The position numbers and the translations under genes were made by a program. Shown here piece by piece: positions 1-8,668 of a stretch of DNA of 41,493 nt. The notes under the pieces were generated by a model. The model saw only the letters and a list, made by a program, of their open reading frames with translations, was not told the DNA's origin and made no database searches. The stretch covers positions 1-41,493 of the forward strand of contig MESQ01000033.1 of the NCBI GenBank assembly GCA_001771065.1, written 5' to 3'. The DNA is from Burkholderiales bacterium RIFOXYD12_FULL_59_19. GTDB lineage: Bacteria > Pseudomonadota > Gammaproteobacteria > Burkholderiales > Burkholderiaceae_C. The first letter of the stretch is position 1. Each line of letters starts with the position of its first letter.

Positions 1-81
1 AATTCGTGGGTCAGTCACTTCCTGATGTCTTCAAATTCAGAGGCTTACGCCCGTGACTTCAACGCCATGGGCCTTAAGTAA
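1..81 (+). CDS. C-terminal end of an unidentified protein (cut by window edge)
   Basis: Frame 1 is open from the first base and ends at a TAA at 79-81, giving 26 residues that end in YARDFNAMGLK. The fragment is too short to assign to a family. It lies 80 bases upstream of the spermidine-synthase-like gene on the same strand. That it is coding is inferred from the open frame at the edge and ordinary residue composition. Confidence 0.4.
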   Translation, partial: NSWVSHFLMSSNSEAYARDFNAMGLK

Positions 82-161
82 GTGCCATTCACCTTAGCCC
101 AACACTTTGAAGCTCGCCCTGCCAGTTCATCACACCATTCAGCAGGGATAATCGCACCATC

Positions 162-917
162 TTGAAAAAACACCCCCACTCCCTCCCAACGGTCAATTTC
201 TCTGATGATGGTCCGATGCGCCACCTGCATCTGGGGACCGAATGGATTCAGGGCTCGATGTACCTGGCCGAACCCAACGCCCTGGTGCATGAGTACATCC
301 AGCGCATGATGGCCTGGCTGCTGTTTGTGCCACCCGAGTCGGTGAAAGACCGCCAGGCGCTGCAATTGGGCCTGGGCGCAGGCTCGCTGACCAAGTTCTG
401 CCACAAGGAGCTGCGTATGAAAACCACCGCCATCGAGCTCAACCCGCAGGTGCTGGCGGCCTGCAAGGGCTGGTTCAAGCTACCCGCAGAAAACGCGCGC
501 TTGCAGGTGGTACTGGCCGACGCAGCACAGGAAATCCAGAACCCAAAGTGGTGGGGTACGGTGGATGCCTTGCAGGTGGATTTGTATGACCATGAAGCCG
601 CCGCACCGGTGCTCGACAGCCTGCCGTTTTACAACCACTGCCGGCGCCTGCTGACGCCTGAAGGTTGTATGACGGTGAACCTGTTTGGTCGCGCGTCGAG
701 TTTTGTGCGCAGTGTGGAAAAAATGTCGGCAGCCTTTGGCAAGGACGCCATCTGGGCCTTCAAGCCCACACGCGAGGGCAATACGGTGGTACTGGCGCAG
801 CACACGCCGAGCCGACCCAAGCGTGATGTGCTGATGGCGCGGGCTGAGCGGATAGAGTTCGAATGGGGTCTGCCGGCCAGCAAATGGGTACGGGTCTTTA
901 AGCCCATGCTGTCATGA
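162..917 (+). CDS. Spermidine synthase-like class I methyltransferase-fold protein
   Basis: A 251-residue protein with a Rossmann-type SAM-binding fold. The glycine-rich loop is LGLGAGSLTKF (about residues 68-78), followed by the acidic strand end AIELNPQVL (about 91-99) and DALQVDLYDHEAAAP (about 132-146), the spermidine-synthase-like arrangement. Family knowledge suggests either aminopropyl transfer or an uncharacterised SAM-dependent reaction; Burkholderiales carry many such short spermidine-synthase homologues whose substrate is unknown, so polyamine synthesis is not assured. The reading frame begins at TTG 162; an in-frame ATG at 216 (residue 19, before RHLHLGTEW) is an alternative start. 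Its stop overlaps the start of the downstream ATPase gene by four bases (ATGA), which suggests translational coupling. Confidence 0.8.
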   Translation: MKKHPHSLPTVNFSDDGPMRHLHLGTEWIQGSMYLAEPNALVHEYIQRMMAWLLFVPPESVKDRQALQLGLGAGSLTKFCHKELRMKTTAIELNPQVLAACKGWFKLPAENARLQVVLADAAQEIQNPKWWGTVDALQVDLYDHEAAAPVLDSLPFYNHCRRLLTPEGCMTVNLFGRASSFVRSVEKMSAAFGKDAIWAFKPTREGNTVVLAQHTPSRPKRDVLMARAERIEFEWGLPASKWVRVFKPMLS

Positions 918-2686
918 CGCCGCGCACCACGATGACATCGCCGGGCGGTCCGCTGGACTGGCGCAGCCTGGTGCAGTGGCTGCAGTTTGACGGCCTGATC
1001 ACGGCGCTGGAGGCGCAGCGCATCCAGTCGCGCTGTGCCCAGGCCGAAAGCGCGCAGCACCCGTTGCTGCGCCTCACCAGCGTGGGTGTGCACCGCGCCA
1101 GCGACGACAAGGCCATGGGCATTGAGGCACTGGTGCAATGGCTGGCGCCGCGTGCCGGGCTGACGTATTTGCGCATTGACCCGCTCAAGGTCGATGTGGC
1201 CAAGGTGGCCGACACCATGAGCCCGGCCTATGCCGAGCACCACAAGATATTGCCGGTGCAGGTCACTGCCCATGAGGTGGTGGTGGCCACGTCCGAGCCG
1301 TACTTGACCGACTGGGTGGCTGAGGTGGAACGCCAGTCGAGGCGCAGCGTACGCCGCGTGCTGGCCAATCCGCAGGACATTTCGCGTTACACCGCCGAGT
1401 TTTTTGCGCTGGCCAAGTCGGTGCGCGTCGCCAACAAGGCGGGCAACAACGCGGGTTCGAGTTTTGAGCAGTTGGTGGAGCTGGGCAAGAGCAACAAGCA
1501 GCTCGACGCCAACGACCAGAGTGTGGTGCAGGTGGTCGACTGGCTCTGGCAATACGCGTTTGACCAGCGCGCCAGCGACATCCATCTGGAACCGCGGCGC
1601 GAGCAGGGCGTGATTCGTTTTCGCATTGACGGTGTGTTGCACCCGGTGTACCAGATGCCGATGGGGGTGCTGACCGCCATGACGGCGCGTATCAAGCTGC
1701 TGGGGCGCATGGACGTGGTGGAAAAACGCCGCCCGCAGGACGGCCGCATCAAGACGCGCAACCCCGGTGGGGATGAGATCGAAATGCGTATTTCGACGCT
1801 GCCCACCGCGTTTGGCGAGAAGATGGTGATGCGTATTTTTGACCCCGAGACCACGGTCAAGGACCTCAGTGCACTGGGGTTTTCGACGCATGACGCGCAG
1901 CGCTGGGAGACGCTGGTGAAGCGCCCCAACGGCATCATTTTGGTGACCGGGCCCACCGGGTCGGGCAAAACCACCACGCTGTATTCCACGTTGAAGCGGG
2001 TTGCCACCGAAGAAGTCAACGTGAGTACGGTGGAAGACCCGATCGAGATGATCGAGCCGGCGTTCAACCAGACCCAGGTGCAGCCGCAGCTTGACTTTGG
2101 TTTCCCTGAGGGCTTGCGCGCTCTGATGCGCCAAGACCCCGATATCATCATGGTCGGCGAAATTCGCGATCAAGCGACGGCCGAGATGGCGGTGCAGGCG
2201 GCGCTCACCGGGCACCTGGTGTTCTCGACCCTGCACACCAACGACGCACCCTCGGCGGTGACTCGGCTGCTGGAGCTGGGCGTGCCCTCGTATTTGATCA
2301 ATGCCACGCTGTTGGGTGTGTTGGCGCAGCGCCTGATTCGCACCCTGTGCCCCCATTGCAAAGTGCCGGACCCGGCTGCCACGTCTGCGGCGCTGGCCGA
2401 AGTGGTGAAACCCTGGCAACTGACTGGCGCTTACAAGCCCTACAAGGCGGTGGGCTGCGTGGACTGCCGCATGACCGGATTTTTGGGTCGAATGGGTCTC
2501 TACGAGTTGCTCGTGGTGAGTGAGGCCTTCAAGGAAAAAATCAACCGTGAACCCAATGCTGATGCCCTCAAGCGCCAGGCCGTGCTGGATGGCATGCGAC
2601 CTTTGCGCCTGGCCGGTGCGCTGCGGGTCGCCGAAGGTTTGACGGTGCTCGATGAGGTGTTGGCATCCACGCCGGCGCAGGCTTGA
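914..2686 (+). CDS. GspE/PulE/PilB-family secretion or pilus assembly ATPase
   Basis: A 590-residue hexameric-type ATPase that would power type II secretion or type IV pilus-like assembly from the cytoplasmic face of the inner membrane. An N-terminal GspE domain (about residues 1-150) is followed by the motor: Walker A GPTGSGKTT at about 345-353, Asp box and Walker B DPDIIMVGEIRD at about 409-420, and the His box HLVFSTLHTND. A zinc-binding tetracysteine module follows, with CPHC and CVDC separated by about 37 residues, typical of GspE and PilB. The ATG at 914 overlaps the previous stop. No other secretion or pilus gene is in the window, so whether it serves T2SS, type IV pili or an MSHA-like system cannot be decided. 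The length is nearer to PilB/MshE than to classic GspE. Confidence 0.9.
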   Translation: MTPRTTMTSPGGPLDWRSLVQWLQFDGLITALEAQRIQSRCAQAESAQHPLLRLTSVGVHRASDDKAMGIEALVQWLAPRAGLTYLRIDPLKVDVAKVADTMSPAYAEHHKILPVQVTAHEVVVATSEPYLTDWVAEVERQSRRSVRRVLANPQDISRYTAEFFALAKSVRVANKAGNNAGSSFEQLVELGKSNKQLDANDQSVVQVVDWLWQYAFDQRASDIHLEPRREQGVIRFRIDGVLHPVYQMPMGVLTAMTARIKLLGRMDVVEKRRPQDGRIKTRNPGGDEIEMRISTLPTAFGEKMVMRIFDPETTVKDLSALGFSTHDAQRWETLVKRPNGIILVTGPTGSGKTTTLYSTLKRVATEEVNVSTVEDPIEMIEPAFNQTQVQPQLDFGFPEGLRALMRQDPDIIMVGEIRDQATAEMAVQAALTGHLVFSTLHTNDAPSAVTRLLELGVPSYLINATLLGVLAQRLIRTLCPHCKVPDPAATSAALAEVVKPWQLTGAYKPYKAVGCVDCRMTGFLGRMGLYELLVVSEAFKEKINREPNADALKRQAVLDGMRPLRLAGALRVAEGLTVLDEVLASTPAQA

Positions 2687-2717
2687 GTGGCCGTGTGGTG
2701 AGTTGGGCCGAGGTGCT

Positions 2718-3203
2718 GTGAAAAATACGCAAGATTTTTACGCCGGTGTGCTGTTTATGCTGGTCGGCAGTGCCTTTGGCTGGGGTGCACTGGACTACCA
2801 GGTGGGTAGCAGCGGGCGTATGGGGCCGGGTTATTTTCCGCTGCTGCTGGGTGTGTTGCTGGCCTTGCTGGGCGCCGCCATGATGTTGCGTGCCGCGCTG
2901 TTTCAAACCGACCGGGTCAATGCCATTGGCCCCTGGGCCTGGAAGCCGATGGTGGCCATCATTGCGGCCAACCTGTTGTTTGGCGTGGCGCTGGGTGGCC
3001 TGCCGGGCTTGAAACTGCCCGCGCTGGGCTTGATGGCGGGTATTTACCTGCTGACCTTTGTTGCCTGCCTGGCCGGCGAGCGTTTCAAGTTTAAGGAAGC
3101 GGCGCTGCTGGCCACCGCGCTGGCCGCCCTGAGTTACCTGGCTTTTGTACTGCTGCTCCAACTGCAGTTGCCAGTCTGGCCCGTGTTTCTGGTGGTGAAT
3201 TAG
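2718..3203 (+). CDS. tctB: Tripartite tricarboxylate transporter small membrane subunit TctB
   Basis: A 161-residue hydrophobic protein with about four membrane segments and the TctB signature GPGYFPLLLGVLLALLG near residues 35-51. TctB is the small membrane partner of TctA in TTT-family secondary transporters, which use a periplasmic receptor to import carboxylates. I chose GTG 2718 (VKNTQDFYAG), because the frame upstream (from 2652) reads as arginine-rich sequence unlike the family. It lies 31 bases after the ATPase gene and one base before tctA, so tctB and tctA are clearly one operon. Confidence 0.87.
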   Translation: MKNTQDFYAGVLFMLVGSAFGWGALDYQVGSSGRMGPGYFPLLLGVLLALLGAAMMLRAALFQTDRVNAIGPWAWKPMVAIIAANLLFGVALGGLPGLKLPALGLMAGIYLLTFVACLAGERFKFKEAALLATALAALSYLAFVLLLQLQLPVWPVFLVVN

Positions 3204-3204
3204 C

Positions 3205-4722
3205 ATGGAATTGTTCAACCACCTGGCGCTGGGCTTTGGTGTGGCCTTCACTCCGGTGAACCTGATGTACGCTTTTGTTGGCTGCCTGCTGGGCACGCTG
3301 ATTGGTGTGCTGCCCGGCATCGGGCCGCTGGCCACCATTGCCATGCTGCTGCCTGCCACTTATGCCCTGCCGCCCACGTCAGCCCTGATCATGTTGGCGG
3401 GCATTTATTACGGCGCGCAATATGGCGGCTCCACCACGGCCATTCTGGTCAATCTGCCCGGCGAGGCCTCGTCGGTGGTGACGGTGATTGACGGCTACCA
3501 GATGGCGCGCCAGGGCCGCGCCGGGCCGGCGCTGGCGGCGGCGGGCATGGGGTCGTTTTTTGCCGGTTGTGTGGGCACGCTGGTGCTGGCCGCCTTTGCT
3601 GTGCCGCTGACCGAGGTGGCGTTCTTGTTCGGCCCCTCGGAATACTGCGCCTTGATGCTGTTGGGGCTGGTGGGCGCGGTGGTGCTGGCCTCGGGTGACT
3701 TGCTCAAGGCTCTTGGCATGATTTTGCTCGGCCTGCTGCTGGGGCTGGTGGGTACCGACGTGAATTCGGGCGTGGCGCGTTTCAGCTTTGACATCCCGGA
3801 GCTCACCGATGGCATTGGCTTTATCGTGATCGCCATGGGCATGTTTGGTTATGGCGAGATCATCAACAACCTGAGCCGCCCGACAAGCGCGCGCCAGGTA
3901 TTTACCGCCAATGTGCATGGCTTGATGCCAAGCCGCCAGGACTTCAGGCGCATGTGGCCGGCCATTTTGCGCGGCACCGGTCTGGGTTCGGTGCTGGGTA
4001 TTTTGCCCGGTGGCGGTGCGGTGATGAGCGCCTTTGCCGCCTATACGATTGAAAAAAAGACTCGGCTGCAACCCGGCGAAGTACCATTTGGTCAGGGCAA
4101 TATCCGCGGTGTGGCCGCACCCGAGGCGGCCAACAACGCAGCGTCGCAAACCTCTTTCATTCCGCTGCTCACTTTAGGCATTCCGCCCAACGCGGTGATG
4201 GCGCTGATGGTGGGTGCCATGACCATCCACAACATCCAGCCCGGTCCGCAGGTCATGAGCAGCAACCCCGAACTGTTTTGGGGTCTGATTGTGTCGATGT
4301 GGATCGGCAACGCCATGCTGATCGTGCTGAATCTGCCCCTGATCGGTATCTGGATCAAGCTGCTGAGCGTGCCCTACCGTTGGCTGTACCCGGCCATCGT
4401 GCTGTTTTGCGCCATTGGCGTGTACAGCACCAACAACAACACCTGGGACATCTGGATGGTGGGCCTGTTTGGCGTGGTCGGGTATGTGTTCATCAAACTG
4501 GGTATGGAGCCGGCGCCCTTGTTATTGGGTTTTATTCTGGGTCCGATGATGGAAGAAAACCTGCGCCGTGCGCTCTTGCTGTCACGCGGTGACTGGAGCG
4601 TGTTTGTGACCCGGCCACTGTCAGCCGGCTTGTTGCTGGCGGCACTGGCGCTGCTGGCCTTGGTGCTGGTGCCCGCTTTTAAGCGCACGCGTGATGTGGC
4701 ATTTGTGGAAGATGCGTGCTGA
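3205..4722 (+). CDS. tctA: Tripartite tricarboxylate transporter large permease TctA
   Basis: A 505-residue protein, the usual TctA length, with about 11-12 membrane segments. The family motif GVLPGIGPLATIAMLLPATY is at about residues 33-52, and a second inverted-repeat-like motif GILPGGGAVMSAFAAY is in the second half. With TctB it forms the ion-coupled channel fed by a TctC/Bug receptor (6475-7461 here). The substrate cannot be read from sequence. It starts one base after tctB stops and overlaps the next gene's ATG by one base. Confidence 0.95.
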   Translation: MELFNHLALGFGVAFTPVNLMYAFVGCLLGTLIGVLPGIGPLATIAMLLPATYALPPTSALIMLAGIYYGAQYGGSTTAILVNLPGEASSVVTVIDGYQMARQGRAGPALAAAGMGSFFAGCVGTLVLAAFAVPLTEVAFLFGPSEYCALMLLGLVGAVVLASGDLLKALGMILLGLLLGLVGTDVNSGVARFSFDIPELTDGIGFIVIAMGMFGYGEIINNLSRPTSARQVFTANVHGLMPSRQDFRRMWPAILRGTGLGSVLGILPGGGAVMSAFAAYTIEKKTRLQPGEVPFGQGNIRGVAAPEAANNAASQTSFIPLLTLGIPPNAVMALMVGAMTIHNIQPGPQVMSSNPELFWGLIVSMWIGNAMLIVLNLPLIGIWIKLLSVPYRWLYPAIVLFCAIGVYSTNNNTWDIWMVGLFGVVGYVFIKLGMEPAPLLLGFILGPMMEENLRRALLLSRGDWSVFVTRPLSAGLLLAALALLALVLVPAFKRTRDVAFVEDAC

Positions 4723-5633
4723 TGAACACGGTTCATTTGCCGCCCAAGGCACTGGCCACCGGTTTGATTCTGGCCACACTGGGCGCCATCGCGTTTAGCG
4801 GCAAGGCCATCATCGTCAAGTTGGCCTACCGCCATGGCGTCGACGCGGTCACGCTCATCATGTACCGCATGCTGTTTGCGTTGCCCATTTTTGCCGTCAT
4901 GGCCTGGTGGGCCAGCCGCGGCAAGCCACCGCTCACCCGGCACGACGGGTGGGGCGTCCTGGGACTGGGGTTTACCGGCTACTACCTGGCCAGTTTTCTG
5001 GATTTTGCCGGTCTGGCCTACATCAGCGCGTCGCTGGAACGGCTCATTTTGTACCTCAATCCGACGCTGGTGTTGTTGCTGGGCCTGGTGCTTTACAAGC
5101 GCCACATCAGCCGCCGTCAGGCCCTGGGCATGGCGCTGAGTTATTGCGGTGTGATGCTGGTGTTTGGCCACGAGATCAAGCTCGAAGGCGCGGATGCCGC
5201 TTTGGGCGCGGTGCTGGTTTTTTTGAGCGCGGTCAGTTATGCCGTGTACCTCAGCTTCAGCGGTGAACTGGTGCAACGCTTGGGTTCGCTGCGCCTGGTC
5301 GGCCTGGCCACCAGCGTGGCCTGTGTGTTGTGTATTGGCCAGTTTGTCGTGTTGCGACCGCTGAACGCGGCTTTGGTGGCGCCGGAGGTGATCTGGCTGT
5401 CTGTCTTGAACGCCACGCTGTGCACGGCCGCGCCGGTGCTGATGGTGATGATGGCCGTCGAGCGTATTGGTGCGGGCATGGCGGCCCAGACCGGCATGGT
5501 CGGCCCCATGTCCACCATTTTGATGGGTGTGTTGTTGCTGGATGAGCCGTTCACCGCCTGGGTGGCGGCGGGCACCGCGCTGGTGGTGGCCGGTATCTTT
5601 GTGTTTACCAGTCGCCCCCGGCCACTGGCTTGA
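4722..5633 (+). CDS. DMT-superfamily (EamA) transporter
   Basis: A 303-residue, ten-helix-type drug/metabolite transporter with two EamA repeats. The first begins LATLGAIAFSGKAIIVKLAYRHG; the second ends MGVLLLDEPFTAWVAAGTALVVAGI, the usual EamA terminal motif. It would export or import a small metabolite at the inner membrane. ATG 4722 overlaps the tctA stop (TGATG); a GTG six bases upstream at 4716 is possible. Its placement inside the tct operon suggests co-expression with the carboxylate importer, possibly as an exporter of a related compound, which is inference. Confidence 0.88.
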   Translation: MNTVHLPPKALATGLILATLGAIAFSGKAIIVKLAYRHGVDAVTLIMYRMLFALPIFAVMAWWASRGKPPLTRHDGWGVLGLGFTGYYLASFLDFAGLAYISASLERLILYLNPTLVLLLGLVLYKRHISRRQALGMALSYCGVMLVFGHEIKLEGADAALGAVLVFLSAVSYAVYLSFSGELVQRLGSLRLVGLATSVACVLCIGQFVVLRPLNAALVAPEVIWLSVLNATLCTAAPVLMVMMAVERIGAGMAAQTGMVGPMSTILMGVLLLDEPFTAWVAAGTALVVAGIFVFTSRPRPLA

Positions 5634-5660
5634 TGGTTGTTTTTTTAAAAGGAGACTGTG

Positions 5661-6455
5661 ATGGATTTGGGCATTTCAGGTAAGTGGGCTTTGGTGTGTG
5701 GTGCCAGCAAGGGCCTGGGGCTGGGCTGCGCCAAGGCGCTGGTGCAGGAGGGCGTGAACGTGCTGATGGTGGCGCGCGGGGCTGAGGCGCTGCAGGCCGC
5801 AGCGGCGCAGTTGACGGATGCCTATGCCGGCCAGACCGGAGCCATGGTGCAATGGCTGGCGGTGGACATCACGACCGAGGCGGGCCGTGCTGCGGTGCTG
5901 GCACAGCGCGCCGACTTTGACATTTTGGTGACCAATGCCGGCGGCCCGCCCGCCGGTGACTTTCGCAATTTTGAGCGCGACGACTGGATTCGTGCGCTCG
6001 ATGCCAACATGCTCACCCCCATTGCGCTGATCAAGGCCACGGTGGACGGCATGGCCGCGCGCGGCTTTGGCCGCATTGTCAACATCACCTCCGGCGCGGT
6101 CAAAGCGCCCATTGATGTGCTGGGCCTGTCCAATGGTGCGCGCAGCGGCTTGACGGGTTTTGTGGCCGGATTGGCGCGCAGTGGTGTGGCCGCCAAGGGG
6201 GTCACGATCAACAACCTGTTGCCCGGCGCCTTTGACACCGAGCGGCTGCAGTCCATCTTTCAGGGTGCTGCCGCCAAAACGGCGCAGCCGCTGGACGTGG
6301 TGGCGTCCGCCCGGCGCAACACCATTCCGGCCAGGCGTTTTGGTTCACCCGACGAGTTTGGTGCCATCTGCGCGTTTTTGTGCAGCCAGCAGGCCGCGTA
6401 CATGACCGGGCAAAATGTGCTGGCGGACGGTGGTGCTTATCCGGGTACTTTCTAA
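5661..6455 (+). CDS. SDR-family protein with altered catalytic residues
   Basis: A 264-residue short-chain dehydrogenase/reductase-fold protein. The cofactor loop is GASKGLGLGCAKAL (about residues 14-27), NAGG follows at about 93-96, and a serine lies in NITSGAVKAP. Where the family normally has YxxxK, this protein reads SNGAR in LGLSNGARSGLTGF, so Tyr and Lys are replaced by Ser and Arg. I recall a BKR-like SDR subgroup in which the catalytic tetrad is imperfect; this looks like a member. ATG 5661 has a good Shine-Dalgarno (AAAGGAGA near 5648) and is preferred over GTG 5658. It sits between the EamA and TctC genes, so it may act on the imported acid or its CoA derivative (inference). Confidence 0.85.
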   Translation: MDLGISGKWALVCGASKGLGLGCAKALVQEGVNVLMVARGAEALQAAAAQLTDAYAGQTGAMVQWLAVDITTEAGRAAVLAQRADFDILVTNAGGPPAGDFRNFERDDWIRALDANMLTPIALIKATVDGMAARGFGRIVNITSGAVKAPIDVLGLSNGARSGLTGFVAGLARSGVAAKGVTINNLLPGAFDTERLQSIFQGAAAKTAQPLDVVASARRNTIPARRFGSPDEFGAICAFLCSQQAAYMTGQNVLADGGAYPGTF

Positions 6456-6474
6456 TTTTTTCAGGAGCCTACAC

Positions 6475-7461
6475 ATGCGTCAATTTCAAGTTCGTCGCGG
6501 CCTGCGTGGCCTGTGCAAAACCCTGGCCCTGAGTGCCTTGCTGGCTGCCGGGCTGGCGCAGGCCCAAAGCGGCCCGGTCAAGCTGATGGTGGGTTTTCCG
6601 CCTGGCGGTGGCACCGACGCCATTGCCCGCATTTTGGCCGACAAGCTCAAAGACCAGCTGGGTGTGCCGGTGCTGGTCGACAACAAGGCGGGCGCCGGTG
6701 GCCAGATTGCGGCGCAGGCGCTCAAGGCCGCGCCGGCAGATGGCAACACCTTGTTTTTGTCGCATGACCACACCATCACGATTTTGCCGCTGGTGGTGAA
6801 AAACCCGGGTTATGACTCGGCGCGTGACTTTGTTCCGGTGGCTGGTTTTGCCACCTTTGCCAACGGCCTGGCGGTATCCGGCGGCACCCCCGCCAAAACC
6901 ATGGCCGAGTACGTGGCCTGGGTGCAAAAGCAGGGCGCGGGCAAAGACACCGTGGGTGTGCCGGCGCCGGCCTCGGTGCCCGAGTTTCTGGTCAAGGTGA
7001 TTGGCCAGAAATACAAGCTCGATCTGCAGGCGGCACCGTATCGCGGCAGCGCACCCATGATGGCCGACATGCTGGGCAACCAGATCCACGCCGGCGTGGG
7101 TTCGGTGCCAGACTTCATCGAGAACCAGAAGGCCGGCAAGATTCGCATGGTGGCGGTGCTGGGCAGTGCGCGCCAGGCCGCCTTGCCCGACGTGCCCACC
7201 TTTGCCGAACTGGGCCTGGCGGGGTTTGAAGACCTGCCGTATTACGGCATTTTTGCTCCTAAAGGTACGCCGCAGGCAACCATCGACAAGCTGGGGAACG
7301 CCGTGGCCAAAGTGATTGCCCTGCCCGAAGTGCGCGAGCGCCTGACGGCCATGGGTTTGAGTGTGGGTTACATGACCTCAGCGCAACTGGCCAGCCGCGA
7401 ACAAGCTTACGCCAAAACCTGGGCGCGCATCATCAGGGACAGTGGTTTCAAGGCGCAGTGA
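6475..7461 (+). CDS. tctC: Bug/TctC-family periplasmic solute-binding receptor
   Basis: A 328-residue secreted receptor of the Bordetella uptake gene (Bug) family, which delivers carboxylates to TctAB. A signal peptide spans about residues 1-25 (basic start, LALSALLAAGLAQAQ). The mature part opens with the family motif VKLMVGFPPGGGTDAIAR, followed by VLVDNKAGAGGQIAA, and contains VGSVPDFIENQKAGKIRMVAV and the C-terminal FAPKGTPQATIDKL. ATG 6475 follows a clear TCAGGAG Shine-Dalgarno. It is the last gene of the tct cluster. A toxin remnant follows in the same frame immediately after its TGA. Confidence 0.93.
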   Translation: MRQFQVRRGLRGLCKTLALSALLAAGLAQAQSGPVKLMVGFPPGGGTDAIARILADKLKDQLGVPVLVDNKAGAGGQIAAQALKAAPADGNTLFLSHDHTITILPLVVKNPGYDSARDFVPVAGFATFANGLAVSGGTPAKTMAEYVAWVQKQGAGKDTVGVPAPASVPEFLVKVIGQKYKLDLQAAPYRGSAPMMADMLGNQIHAGVGSVPDFIENQKAGKIRMVAVLGSARQAALPDVPTFAELGLAGFEDLPYYGIFAPKGTPQATIDKLGNAVAKVIALPEVRERLTAMGLSVGYMTSAQLASREQAYAKTWARIIRDSGFKAQ

Positions 7462-7764
7462 GGCTTCAATCTGGACCCAACGCGCGGCAGCGAGATTGTC
7501 AAAACCCGGCCCGTGCTGGTGGTCAGCCCGGACGCCATGAACCAGCGTGTTGAGTCGGTGGTGGTGTGCCCACTGACCAGCCAGTTGCATCCGCTTTGGG
7601 CGAGCCGGGTGGCTTGTGATTGCGACGGGTTGCCGTCCGAGGTGGCGGTGGACCAAATTTGCACCATCAGCAAGTCACGCCTGGGCAAGACCTTGGGCAA
7701 GCTTGATGCGGCGACTGCCGCAGAGGTGCGCGCTGTGATTCGCCTGTTGTATGCCGAAAATTAA
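7462..7764 (+). pseudogene. MazF/PemK-family toxin lacking its N-terminus
   Basis: In-frame reading directly after the tctC stop gives FNLDPTRGSEIVKTRP followed by VLVVSPDAMN, and later VVVCPLTS, the core of MazF/PemK/ChpB ribonuclease toxins, running to a TAA at 7762-7764. About 100 residues are present, but the usual first nine or so (Met-Lys-Arg-Gly-Asp-type) are missing. No ATG, GTG or TTG precedes the LDPTRGSE motif; the first possible start is GTG 7513, which would discard that motif and the conserved arginine. No antitoxin gene precedes it. I read it as a deletion relic; a readthrough TctC-MazF fusion is possible but unlikely. Confidence 0.7.
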
Positions 7765-7970
7765 GGACAACCAGGTCGTGTTCTGCAAATGCCCGTACGC
7801 CAATTGCGTGGCAGATCAAGCTGATCGATCTTGGCAAATATAGCCTCGGCGTCCTTGAATTTCCCCTGTTCTATCTCGCAGTCACCAAGCGCCAGAATCT
7901 TCAACAGCGCCAGCGTAGTTTCTGGTACTTCACTGTTTTTGGTCATGTCCATCGATTTGCGCTTGCTCAC
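7761..7970 (-). CDS. Small protein resembling the C-terminal tail of Phd/YefM antitoxins
   Basis: A 69-residue frame with [20 protein letters not shown] followed by KFKDAEAIF. The LLKILALG-x(4)-E-x-GK pattern is, from memory, common at the C-terminal, toxin-contacting end of Phd/YefM antitoxins. The N-terminal DNA-binding half is absent, and the last 15 or so residues ([17 protein letters not shown]) look unrelated, as if frameshifted. The GTG at 7968-7970 overlaps the yceH stop (GTGA), so translation could be coupled to yceH; ATGs at 7952 and 7946 are alternatives. Its stop overlaps the stop of the MazF remnant on the other strand (TTAA). It may be a remnant rather than a working antitoxin. 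Confidence 0.4.
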   Translation of the reverse strand: MSKRKSMDMTKNSEVPETTLALLKILALGDCEIEQGKFKDAEAIFAKIDQLDLPRNWRTGICRTRPGCP

Positions 7971-8656
7971 GTTTGAGCCACACCCGGCGCAGTAGCTGAC
8001 ACACCCAGCTCGGTGCAGAGCATAAGCACCGTGGCTTTGAGCTGGGCCACTTCCGCTTCAAGTTGCTCAATGCGCGCCAGGTTGCTGGGTGAGCCGTCGG
8101 CGCCACGGGCACTGCTGGACTGGGCAAACTGTGTTTCATCCACCGGACCACACAGCAAATGGGCCCAGCGCTGCTCGCGGGCGCCGGGAGCACGCGCCAG
8201 CTTGATCACCAGCGGGCCGCCTTTTTCTGCAGATCGGTCCTGCAACTCTTCCAGAAAGCCTTCGACCGAGGAGATGTCGGCAAATTTGTACCAGCGCTCG
8301 GTGTTCAGTCGCAGTTCTGCAGCGGTTTGCGGGCCGCGCAGCATCAACAGGCCCAGTAACACCGCCGACTGCTCGGGCACACCCACGCCGCGCTGGAAGT
8401 TGTGCTCATAACGCGTCACGCGCCCGGCGTTGTTGGCGCGTACCAGGGACAGCGCCATCAGATTCTCCAGTGCGCTGGCCACATCGGCTTCGGTCAGGTC
8501 CATCACCGGATCGCGGCTGCTTTTCTGGTTGCAGCCCAGCATCAGGGAATTGAGCGACAGCGGGTAGCTGTCGGGCACGGTGCGGGCCTTTTCCATCAGG
8601 GTGCCGAGAACGCGAGCCTCGTTGGGTGTCAGGGTAGCGGGGTTGGTCAAAGTCAT
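7967..8656 (-). CDS. YceH family protein (UPF0502/DUF480)
   Basis: A 229-residue member of the YceH family, which has two winged-helix domains and no established biochemical role. Family hallmarks are [20 protein letters not shown] at about residues 9-28, the stretch [20 protein letters not shown] at about 31-50, and [17 protein letters not shown] in the second domain. A helical C-terminal tail ([20 protein letters not shown]) looks like a short coiled coil. The ATG at 8654-8656 lies only 12 bases from the divergent purN start, so its promoter must lie within or overlap purN. Confidence 0.9.
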   Translation of the reverse strand: MTLTNPATLTPNEARVLGTLMEKARTVPDSYPLSLNSLMLGCNQKSSRDPVMDLTEADVASALENLMALSLVRANNAGRVTRYEHNFQRGVGVPEQSAVLLGLLMLRGPQTAAELRLNTERWYKFADISSVEGFLEELQDRSAEKGGPLVIKLARAPGAREQRWAHLLCGPVDETQFAQSSSARGADGSPSNLARIEQLEAEVAQLKATVLMLCTELGVSATAPGVAQT

Positions 8657-8668
8657 AATTCAGTCTTC

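Noticed and set aside
629..2419. A 596-codon open frame on the minus strand opposite the GspE-type gene
   Set aside because: Its translation is rich in His, Arg and Gln, the usual signature of an antisense frame in high-GC DNA, and the plus strand encodes an unmistakable ATPase.
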